64,000 nucleotides of DNA, taken from contig JASAMV010008164.1 of assembly GCA_030248065.1 (NCBI GenBank), forward strand, positions 1 to 64,000, given 5' to 3'. Positions 11,881 to 22,626 of the stretch are shown here, one piece after another. The DNA is from Rhynchonema sp. JSB1_4 (Eukaryota; Nematoda; Chromadorea; Monhysterida; Xyalidae). Numbering within the stretch: position 1 is the first letter of the stretch; each line of letters starts with the position of its first letter. A program made the translations under genes and the position numbers. The notes beneath the pieces are model-generated. The model was not told the origin of the DNA, ran no database searches, and worked only from the letters and a program-made list of their open reading frames with translations.

Positions 11881-13156
11881 AACGTCTGGGCCCTGACTAG
11901 TTTTTTGTGGAAAAAAAAGGGAAAGAACGTTTTTACAAAAATGACAACTGTATCTTGCCCGCGATTGCGCGTGTGGGCACGCAGCGGGATGAAATTTTGT
12001 GTGGCCATTTTGGGGCACGGTATATACATTGTGTGCAAGTTTGAGCTCATTCGGTTGAGTATTGTTGAAATAGCGCACGATCAAAATTTTCAGAAAGCGC
12101 ACTATAGGGAATGAACCATATGTCGCTTAGCATTACCATGCTAGCTCCGATGCCCATACTATCTCTTACTATGAACAAGAAACGGTCAAAATTCCGAAAT
12201 CGCACACGGTGACGTGACGGTTTCGTCCAGAATCGCCAAAAAACCATTTTTTTAACCTCTGCCCTTAAACGTAAGAATTTATTGGGGCTTGTTATATATC
12301 ATTCGAAAGCTACTCCCGGGATACATTGTTTGGTGCTGTCACGTTTACAGTAGCTGTTAACAATAAGCATTTATAGCTGAATATCATATTCAGGTTAGCA
12401 TGGCTGCTCCGAGAGATCTGTAGACCTTGCGGTCTTCGGACCCTGATAGGTTGTTAAACCAGACGTTTCTCTCATTTTTTTTGTATGGAATCCGATACAA
12501 TCTATGGCCTTTATGTGTCACAATTTTGGCGATGAATGTAACCACCTAATTTGGCGGCAATTTAATGGATTTTTAGGCCTGTCACGGAGCTAGCCATGGG
12601 TTAAAAAATTTAAAAACCTTATTTACTGATACTTTCGACTATGCTCTATTTCCCCATTGCATTCTTATTTCCGCAGCGCTAAGCGTGGCCTCAAAATTTA
12701 GGGACAAACTTGTGTTCTCGAAAAATAAGGCCGATTTTTGGAGCGTTTCGCACCCTCACCGTGTGAAGCAATGCTTTGAGCGACTGAAGTTGTGATGGTA
12801 AGCTATTCAGAAGCTGTTGTAATCCTATCCACGTGTTTCTTGACCTTCAACTCATTTGGGGTTTCTGCACCGGTCGTTCCAATTTGTGCAAAAATTCGCT
12901 TTTTTCTGGAACGAAAAGTCGCTCTACCAAGAGATAGCGAATCTCCAAGGAGCTTAAAATTTGTGCGTGACATAGGCTGTCGGAATGCTTTCCAACGGTA
13001 TGTAACAATATGTCCTGCTACCCTTCCTTCGGTTATGTCCCGAGCCCTTTAAAAGATCAAGCCGCAGACATCTACCTACATATAGTCACTATCCCAAAGC
13101 CTAACCAGTGTGACGTTCCGCAATCGCCCCCATGCCCCCCCGCTTGTCCATTGCAG

Positions 13157-16100
13157 CGTGTCCAAACGGAGATGTCGGTGCCGGTTTCTGTATCGGCAAT
13201 CTGTGCGGCGTCGGTTACACGTGTATGAACGGCATATGCTGTCCGCCTGGCTCAAACACGCCCGCACCACCCGTCGTCACCACGGTCGCCCCACCTGCTG
13301 GATGTTAGATTACAAAAACGCTGGATTTTCTTTCTAATATGGATTCTTTGTGTGAACTCTCTCCCACTGTCCCATATTTTTTAACATTTCCCCTTGACCT
13401 GTGACGATTTGACTTGGGATAGAGTGTTCTCTTTTTTAACGTCCCACATTTCGGCACGCTGACGGGGAATAAATAAAACGTGTCACAAATCAGAAAATAG
13501 TCCGGTCGGTACCCTCTGTATGTCTATGTATACGTATACATATCACGGCCAAGGTCCACAATGGTGGTCATTACGAAATACAGAAGCCACCTGAACAAGT
13601 ACACAGTATGTAGATATGTGTATTTGTTTGGGACAATATGTAGTTCAACTGACGCCCGTGGTTCTGTCCGCACCCCGTTGGCGGTTTCAGGAAAAGCCAC
13701 CATTATATGCCTGGTCTTAAAAAATCAATGTGCTCAAACATGAGCGTGACATGCAAGCCCCATTGCAGCGTGTCCGGGCAATGTGCCGGCAGCCGGTCCG
13801 TGCAACAACGGTCTCTGTGGCGGCGGACTGGTGTGTGTCAACGGACAGTGCTGTCCGCAGGGAGCCACCGTTGCACCGTGTGAGTTTACGGCTGATGTTC
13901 CATCAAGAACGTTTTCGACTGATATTGGTCGCACAATGACTAAATCAGAATTGATCTACCCTGATCTTCAGGTTCAACCTTAACCACTATGCTACTTGTA
14001 TATTTGACAAAACATTTTCAGCTAAAAATAATCTAGCAGACCAACCACGTTGCCGCAGGTCTGAAACATTCTCTTTACTACATGCTTTGTGTGCGATCAC
14101 GCAACGCAAAGTCATTGCCCCGTCACTTTCCCTCTTCACGATTCAGGCAAAAAATTTGACCAATTCTTATATAGTCATTGTGCGACCAATAGATGCTGTA
14201 GACCTTACATTAAGTGCGCGCACTATCGCGACTCAATTGCCACACAAATTTGAAATTGCACTCACTTTAAGCATAGCCCTGTGACATTGCAAAAAAGCAC
14301 AATCTGGGTACATTTTTGGTTGATTTTCAGTTACTTTCACGCACCTCATTCGTTATGTTCACAGTTCACTGCGTTGGTTGACTTATATGTCCGTCTTCTC
14401 CTTTGCCAAAATTTGCGTTCAATTTCCATTTTGGTTGCACGATTTCCTTTTTATTTCCAGCGGTTTGCCCCAACGGCGCCCCCAGCGCTGGACCATGTTT
14501 GAATGGCCTGTGTCAACTCGGGTTCACTTGTTTGAACGGACAATGTTGCAGCAATGTTGGTTGATTGCGTTTGACCCACAAAGCAGTGCGAAATTCAACT
14601 TTATTTCCCCTATTTGCTCTCGTTTTTGTTCTCATCAAAAGTGTAATTTCGTGTTTGACACATCAAGGGAGGCGTGCAATCTGCTGGCCCATCCAGGACC
14701 GACCGTGGTCGGGGTTGGCTTTGTGTTTGACTGGCATCAATGTGTCTTTTTATAATACACCACTCTGTGAAACATCAGCCGTGTCGGCCTATGCATAAGA
14801 CTCGCTTGTGTTGCACAGCCAGTGCCCAAGTGGCTGCGGCGTCACAATACTGTGTAACGAACAAAACATGCCAAGTCAAAGTCCCGGCCTCCGGCCGAGC
14901 CGGATCCCAGCAAAGTGCATACCGGCCCGAACGCATGTACCCACGGATGTATACCAGCGTGCGGATTCAGGCCGTCACCCAACCGCCGTTCACGACCATT
15001 TTCCCCCCGTTCACTACAGCCTTTCCCACGTTGGCACCGGTCACCCTTGCCCCGGTGGTCACCACACGTTAGTTCCCCAGTCAAAAGCGTCTAGTTTTTG
15101 AAGTTGCATGTGCATGTGTATTCGGCTTCATCGCCAACAAACTTCTTTTGCTTTCGCTGCCTTTGTTTTGTTCCTTCTCACGCTTGTGCTTCATTTTGAG
15201 CACAGGGACATGGGCGCGCGCGACATGCAGGGATACGAAGGGACATCTAAATTTGAATTTGATGCGTGAAGTGCAGTTGTTAAAATACGACATCACAGTA
15301 CCGAAACGTACAATTGCTTTGACTCAATAGATGTACAGTAACCAATTCCATTTTCTAGCGCTAACCACGCTGATCCCAGTGACCCTGTTACCCGGCCAGA
15401 CCACAACACCGACGTTGCCCCCCAACCAATGTCCGGACGGGTCATCGAGTTTCGAGCAATGTGCCACGGCCACCAATTGCAGTCCGGGCACACAATGTGA
15501 AACCAACGGATTTTGCTGCCCCATCGGCCCCATCACCGCATCACCTGATTTCAGTTAGCTCACCACTCGTGAATCTCAAAGCTGGCTGATTCTTCAACGA
15601 TTAAGAAACTTTATTTGACATATATCTTAATTTCCACTGATCGAGGCCTCCTCGAATAAAGTCTCGTCATATGTACATGTATATTTGTCAAGCTGGTTTG
15701 CTATATATACAGTGTGCAATGGAACACAGTTTCCCGGCTTGTTCTGATGTAGTCGATGCAAGTCGTAGTAGAGCAGTGGAGGACTATGTGCTTTCTCGTG
15801 CTAATGTAGGGCTGCGTCGACGACCATGATCAACGACTTGCGCTGTGTCGACTGAATTAGAATTAGCCTAAATCTCCCCAATATCTCTCTGTTGGTTTTG
15901 CAGTGAGATGATTTTGCAGTGCCGTGGTCTTCTAATTTCACCATAACAGTGTGCTACCCATTAGATCGCAAGCACCATCATGTGCCTGTTATCATGCCCA
16001 TGCCCATTGCAGCAATGTGTGCCGGCAACATCCAGCCAGCAGCGGCGTGCATCAACGGGTTCTGCGGTGCCGGGTTCAGCTGTGATCGTACCAACAACAT

Positions 16101-16954
16101 CTGCTGCCCGCGTGCAGTGCAGACACCAACGAGCAGTTGCTGCAGTGCCACTGTGCGCACTTGTTGCTGTACGTTTGGGGCTGCTGTTCAGTATTGACGC
16201 AATACATACATATTGTATAATTGGAGCGTTTGGGTGTTATGACAATGATCTGGTTGGTTTACACCATCCGAGTAGAAATTTGCAACAGGTCCATGTACCG
16301 CACAACAAAGTGGCGTTTTTGGGCCAGAGAGGCAGGCGGACTGAAGAATGTCAAAGTAACGCACATACAACGTGTAGCTGCTGTATATATCATAATAATG
16401 CTGTGCATCCGCCCTCCGCAGTCTACGTGATACGCCAAGTGGTGCAGCAGACCACCAGCTGTTGTTCATCCACAGTGCGCACTTGTTGTGCTGGCACGGT
16501 GGTCACCAGTGAGTCCATGTTGCTGTGAGCGTGCGTGCCCGTGTGTCAAGTGTCACTAATATATTTCGTACTGTGTGTGTTCCAATAATTGTTATCAACT
16601 ATGTACGTATACATATTTGTCTCCGACACTTGATGTGGTCTGATCACAACACAACCTTAAGCACCATTATATTACATTCGAACTCATCACGAGTCTCTCG
16701 AATAATATGTGTTAATTTCCACACAATATTCCCCGATTTTCGACACATTTTGTGCTGTTTCAGCGGCAACGTGCTCGAACGGTCTGCAGCCGATTGCGGC
16801 GTGTCTGTCGGGCAACTGGTGTGGTTATGGGTACTATTGCGATGGTCGTATACAAAGGTGCTGCCCCGGCTCGTTCAGTTACGGACGAAAACGAAGGGCG
16901 GCTGAGACCGACAAGGACGTCTTAGGCGACGCTTTCGCAGATTCAGAATCCTAG
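13157..16954 (+). CDS. Cysteine-rich secreted protein gene 1 (CC-domain-like modules)
   Basis: Eight exons can be joined: 13157-13303, 13769-13879, 14461-14559, 14819-15067, 15359-15553, 16013-16168, 16422-16508 and 16764-16954 (TAG). All junctions are phase 1. Most exons encode one module of about 30-40 residues with pattern CPxGxxPxxGxCxxGxCGxGxxCxxGxCC, e.g. CPNGAPSAGPCLNGLCQLGF in exon 14461. This resembles the CC domain of nematode secreted proteins. Exon 14819 adds a Thr/Pro-rich linker. Exons 16013 and 16422 end in a small knot, CC[S]xTVRTCC. The C-terminus contains YGRKRR, a possible furin-type site, then an acidic tail. The signal peptide must come from an upstream exon, perhaps 8296. 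Structural or cuticular function is a guess. Confidence 0.78.
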
Positions 16955-17025
16955 ATTTTCTACTCTATTTTACGCGGTCCTGAGACAGAAAACCCCGCAC
17001 ATTATTGACTGTAAGTAATTGTAAC

Positions 17026-17031
17026 AATAAA
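17026..17031 (+). terminator. Poly(A) signal of gene 1
   Basis: AATAAA lies 72 bp beyond the stop codon at 16954, within a short 3' UTR. Confidence 0.55.
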
Positions 17032-17733
17032 TTGCCAGTGCCAGGGGACCAATTTTTGTTGTGGTGAACGTACGCCAGCACTCTAACTATTTTTATTTCA
17101 TATGCCAAATATTATATTCTTTTCTCTCGTTCTTCCTTCCTTCCTAATCGCTTCACGTTTGTTCTTCGCGGTGCTCCTAGTCCGAGCCAAAACACAGTGT
17201 CGTTCCCTGCGTTGCATTTCACATTTCCGTGTTCGTTGCTAAGCTATGTATGTACTCTGTCAGATAATTTTTGTCGGCTTTTCAACGTTATTTTTTAAGT
17301 CGCATAAAATTTGCCAGGTCGCTCGAGTTTGTGAAGTGCTAATCTCTCCAAAATTACATAGGCGATCCACAGTAAAATATAATGAGCATAATAAAGCAAT
17401 TGGAGCGAAACAAAAGCTTCATGCTGCGGCTCTGTGAAAAAAAACAGTTAATGCTCGTCATAGGCCACCGATTTATGTTCGCGATCTAGTTGGCGAATAA
17501 AAAACAGGCTTTCCAACAGCTGGTGTAGCAAAGCGAGCGTACAGCACATTATTATCAGAAAATAGCCTTTCTTTATATCGGATGAGAGACCAGCTCTGGA
17601 AACCAGTTCCAATGTTCACTGAAAGAAATCCACTCGCACGTGAAAGCGCTAAGCACACAGCAGCTATTGCATCAATCTGTCTTTTAATCGCTCAGTGTTT
17701 GGCTTGCCGTCGCACGAATCAAAACTACACAAA

Positions 17734-20361
17734 ATGATTGCTCACTTCACAGCAACGAGCTTGGTTCTGTTGTGCTGCTGCACTGCCGTTTACGGGCAAA
17801 GTGAGTTTTCAATGTCACAAAGATAAAAAAATACAATGTTCATCTATTTTCTCTCCGCTTCAGCCTGCCCTAATGGTCAGCCGTCGGCTGGTGTTTGCTT
17901 CAACAACGAGTGTGGAGGTGGACTGCAATGTATCCAACCACAAAATATTTGCTGCCCAGCTGCAACAGGCGCGTGCATTGATTTTTTCACACAAAATTAC
18001 GCATGAACTTACTGGAGACAGTAATTCGTCTTGCTGAATGCTCTGTGAGATAGCAACGATCTCTCGCGGTGACAGCATAAACTGTACCAAATTGATGAAG
18101 TATGTAGCTTTTTCAATTTTCACAGGCAAAACCTTGCAGGCACTTGCCCCAATGGTCAGCCCAGCGTCGGTCCGTGCGCCGGCGGTGTCAATGGACTGTG
18201 TCAGCTCGGTTTCACCTGTCAGAACGGGCAATGCTGCGCGGGCACAGTTGGTTAGTGTCGACCGGCTTTAGAACTATAATGTAGTTGCTAAGCAGTTTTG
18301 TGCACGACCAACGATGTTTTTTTGCACAATGCCAGCCACATGTCCGAACGGTCAGCCGAGTTCGGGCTCATGTCCGGGCGGCAACGGTGTCGACGCCAGA
18401 TGTCCTGCCGGCACGACGTGTACCAACGGATTGTGTTGCATTGGCACTGGTTGGTGCTGGCTGATATTGAAAATGCAAAGCACACTTTCGGACAGTTTTT
18501 GTAACGGAAACAGGTAAAACTAACAACTGCTATTGCATCATTACTTTTGTCCCCGTGGTCCATTGGCTCAAGGACAAAAAATGACTAACAGAGACGTGAA
18601 CGCAATTATCCGATTGCAAATTGAACACTGATTGCAAAATCGAGTTCATGGTTGAAAACAATCGAAATCCAATGAGAGTAAGGGTGGAATTATAGTCGGG
18701 CTGGCGACCAGCGTGTGTTTGCACATACGGGTGTAAAACAGTTAAAACTTGTTTATAATAGACTAAAGACATTCAGAACAACACCATAATCACGCTTTCA
18801 AGTTAGTGGTTATGATACGTAAATATTCGAGTGGTCGTTGTTCCAGAATATTCCAGAAAATGGTCGTTGCACCCAAAATTTACGAAGTTGAAATATTTCA
18901 ACTTTTTTGTCAAAATTTCATTGTTTCAGTATTGATCAGTAATTATGTTTAAACGACGCCCAGCATCATTTGAAGCTTATAAAAGCCATGAATGGTTGAT
19001 TTCCAAACACCACGCTTGAGCTACATACAGCATCTTCAAGTGTCAAAGTGGTCGCAGCTCTGGTCGCGCCCAAAATACAAATTGTTTGGTTTCTTCACGT
19101 TTATTTGACAAAAGTGATTTTTTGAACGCTCGTTTTTTTCAACAAGTGAGACCTTGTACGTAAACGCCTGAACACTGCAAAAAACGAACAACAGTGCAGC
19201 AGCGTGCATTCTGCTGGAAAAGTGGTCGCACGCGACCAACTAATTCCACCTATCAAAACTACCAGTAAAGTGGTAGTTTCACATTATTCCGACGGCCTTC
19301 CCCCTTCATTTCAAAAGACCAATTCAGCAAGCAAAAACCACAATTTTCACAAATGCAGCGTAGCTATTCTGACATGTATGTCGCAAAGGATAGTTGGGAA
19401 CTTGCGTTGGTGGCCTATTTTGTGCACAATATACATCCTTTTATCGAGATCGTTTTGTGCCGATGGATATTAAACGGCGATCGGGCTGTTTTTCCAAAAC
19501 CGCTGTCGAAATCCCCCAAAAAACACATTTTCTCTCTTTTTGCACTGGAACTAAAAAAATTAAACAATCAGTCCGATTTTAGAATCAGCGTAAGCTTGCA
19601 GTTGGACAGATATCTTCACATCTCTGATCCGTCGCAGTCATGTTTTGTAGCAAACGAACACCCAGTCTTCAGTTGCGCCCACATGTCCGAACGGTCAGCC
19701 GAGTTCGGGCTCGTGCCCGGGCGGCAACGGTGTCGATGGTAGATGTCCTGCCGGCACGACGTGTACCAACGGATTGTGTTGCATTGGCACTGGTTGGTGC
19801 TGGCTGGCTGGCTGATGTTTCACGTCGTTGTCGGTCATGACACGTTACACAATTTCAGTCGTGACTACGTGTCCGAACAATGCGCCCAGCACGGGCTCGT
19901 GTCCAGGCGGCAATGGCATTGACGCGCGATGTCCGGCTGGATCGACGTGCATCGTTGGCACATGCTGCCCACAGACAACCGGTGCGTCGCCATTTCAGTT
20001 GTTGTCAAAGTGTAGCAACAGTATAAATCTCCGCGATTTCGCGCGCATTTTGCGAGTGGATGTTTCAGTCGTGACCGCGCTGTGCCCGGGTAACGTCCAA
20101 CCGGCCGCCGGCTGCATCAACGGAATGTGTGGTCCCGGATTCTATTGTGTTCAGGCGAGCAACATTTGCTGCAAGAATCCGGCCATCAGTTGTTGCAATG
20201 CTACGGTGCGCACTTGTTGCACTGGTACGTGCCTGGCTGGCTAGCTAGCTGATGTTTCAATGCGTGTTGTTCTTTGTAACCTTGCTTTTTTTATTGCAGC
20301 AACACCATCGACCTGCTGCTCGGCAACTGTGCGCACATGTTGCCCATATGGAAGAAAATGA
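17734..20361 (+). CDS. Cysteine-rich secreted protein gene 2 (CC-domain-like modules)
   Basis: Exon 1 (17734-17800) encodes a signal peptide, MIAHFTATSLVLLCCCTAV then YGQ, and ends in phase 1 at GTGAGT. Then 17864-17968, 18140-18250, 18336-18449, 19673-19792, 19859-19981, 20069-20224 and 20300-20361 (TGA). All exons are phase 1. Modules follow CPNGQPSxGxC...CxNGxCC; later ones have the longer form with CPGGNG(V/I)DARCPAG. Exons 18336 and 19673 are recent duplicates. The last two exons end in CC[NS]ATVRTCC as in gene 1, and the protein ends YGRK. The donor of exon 17864 would be GC (GCGCGT), so that junction is the weakest. It is a tandem paralogue of gene 1, with about 0.8 kb between them. 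Confidence 0.8.
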
Positions 20362-22260
20362 AGAAGTTCTGTTCAGTAACCGTACTATAAAAGCCCATGC
20401 TCAGATTTTTATTTTCGATTTCCTGTGTCTCACAGTTTGATCAACGTTTGGTGCTTCGACAATCACAAGCCCTGGAACCTGAACCATAGTGTAAATCCTG
20501 CATTCATCAGAATGAAACGTATGTATGTGACAACTAAGTCCGTATAAGTAAAACATGCACAGCAAATGCGTGTGAAGCAAATCAGTGTCTTGTCCACATT
20601 GTAATGTACAAATGTACCTACACTTAACAAGCATTCACTGAAATTTTCGGTCCGCACCCCACCCCTGATTGGGACCCAATATGGGGATCGCTAAATTCAG
20701 TAGATTTTCCGAACAGGACTCCATGGGCCTCCGTTTGGAACTCATATTTCTGTCATTGGTCCGGTGCGCAAAATGACAAAATGAACAGAACACTAGCAGG
20801 TATACATTAGCTACTGTATACAGCAGTACCTTCAACAAAGCAGCATGAACGTTTTTCCAGATGTTTTGTAAACATATCCACAACTTGACACGAAATAACG
20901 CCATTAGCATCGGAAGCTTTATGTACATTTTGAAGGTTTTCCAAATGGAACCCTGGGGAAGACATTTTTTGAGAAAGACTCGTATTTTCGCACTTGATTC
21001 GAATAGAACGGAAAACTCCGGTGGGGTTGTGTCCAGAGCGCGGGTCTTTGTTTCCCGTATGTATGGAGACATTTCTTTGGCACACAAATTTTTGTCTCTT
21101 GTATCCAGAATGACCGTCCAAAAGAGTTGGTCGGAAATTGCTGACACACGCTCGAAAAATAATCCAAGCCAAATGGGACAACGTTTCACAACAGGTTTTT
21201 GGCGCCCGACAGTCGCAATGGGCTGCCCTCAGAAAGCATACGGTATAAATGTCTGCAAATCCTACCGGTTTGCTATGTGTCCCACTCGAGTGTTCGCGTG
21301 CGATCACCCACGGAGCACAAAGACACAATGAAAAGATTAAAGTTTTTCTGGCGTTTTTTTGTTGAAAAAAACCGGTATCTTTTTAAAGAATCTAACGCTG
21401 GTAAGGTGTAATATGTAGGTACATACCACTTCAGTACCTGTTTGTGAAATGTCGTATGTTTAATGTCATTTGTGTGTAGGTACACATCATACGTTGGCCA
21501 AGGTTACTGGATGTTCGTTTCTCCTGATGATGGTGCTGCCGAACAAGGATGAATCCAAGGTGGCATGGCAGCCATGCTCCCCTAGTCAATGTGGCCCCTG
21601 CGCAGACGTGCCACACTTTGGAGGGAAGAAAATAAAAAAACCTATAAATCGCGCGATGTTTTTGCTGTGACGCACACTTCAAAACGCTTTGTGAATTATA
21701 TGTACAAGATGTCTATTTTCAGTGAAATTCGGAGGTCGCGCGTGTGCAAAGAGACAAACTGTAGCACAATTTAGTCTTAAGAGTAAAGCGTGCAAATGAC
21801 TGCGTTTTTTGCCATTTGACGCCTTTAGGACATCCAAGTTCAAACCAAGCACTGAATGCAAATACAGTAACTTATGAAATGGACCAACGCTATAAATTGA
21901 TAAAAAATCGCTCTCGGATTTCGCTCATGCCTTGACCAAAAGCTGAATCCATCACTGCCAACAAATAAGTCGACTGGATTTTAAGCCCAATAAAATGCAG
22001 ATCTAACTTCAGCCTACAGATTTTTCAAGATGGTAACCGACTATCTCCCACAGTTCTTCGTCAACGAGCTTATACACATAGAGCGCCACTATTTGCAGAA
22101 GAACATGCAACACAAGCCCTGGGGATGCAAAGATTGACGACTTCATTTCAGAGCCCACCTATATACAGTACATCATTTGTGAAGTGCATAAAAACAGAAG
22201 GCAAACAAATTTGAGTGTTTGCAACATTGTAATGACAAACAAAGATCCGAAAAAATCTGA
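20362..22260. other. Intergenic, no gene recognised
   Basis: Long overlapping frames occur on both strands at 20635-21331 (up to 184 codons), but they share the same bases, show no known motif and have no clear partner exons. They are probably chance. Confidence 0.35.
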
Positions 22261-22264
22261 AGTA

Positions 22265-22624
22265 TAGTCCAACCACGAACTCATGAGACGACTTATTTTG
22301 AAGTTGACTTGTACGGATCCAATAATGTTCCGGTTCCACGTATTCTGGAAATGAAAGAAAGAGAAACGCATGTATTTTTTAAAAAACACGCTCTCCGTCT
22401 CGGTGCGCAAATTCCCTTTTGACTGCCAAAACATTCGTGTGTTGAATGATGTTGCTGTTCGCGTAAGCACGCAACAAATTGAGGTCAGCCAGCTGGAACT
22501 TGTCATCATGTCTCTCGGCCCAATCTCTTTCATTTGTTTGCGAAAACCCGTGTAACTGGCGCATTTTTGAATCTGGCCAAGCAAGCTTTAAAAAGAGTCG
22601 TCTCATGAGCACGTGGTTGGACTA
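22265..22624. mobile_element. Palindromic MITE with TA flanks, TAGTCC ends
   Basis: Ends TAGTCCAACCACG and CGTGGTTGGACTA, with TA at 22263-22264 and 22625-22626. The inverted match continues through CTCATGAGACGACT. The first bases TAGTCC match the element at 29442-29769, suggesting one family. Confidence 0.65.
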
Positions 22625-22626
22625 TA

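Larger units (their letters stand above)
8980..13048. mobile_element. 4-kb inverted-repeat (foldback) element with TTAA flanks
   Basis: A stretch at 8980-about 9510 recurs inverted at about 12510-13048. The outer ends read AGGGCTCGGGACA and its complement, and TTAA lies on both sides (8976-8979 and 13049-13052). Shared words include GAGATAGCGAATCTCC-like and GGTAGAGCGACTTTTC sequences, with visible mismatches. The arms are roughly 530 bp. No transposase is visible between them; the interior carries another palindromic element (9768-10327) and a tandem duplication (11581-11880). TTAA flanks would fit a piggyBac-type target, but this is unproven. Confidence 0.65.

Noticed and set aside
14808..15101. 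Alternative frame starting QCPSGCGVTILCNEQ as a cysteine exon
   Set aside because: It does not fit the phase-1 rule; the other frame (SAQVAAASQYC, then a Thr/Pro linker) has a matching acceptor and a GTTAGT donor.
20635..21331. Frames of 184, 173 and 156 codons overlapping on both strands
   Set aside because: Mutually antisense over the same bases, no known domain, no matching splice partners; likely chance openness.
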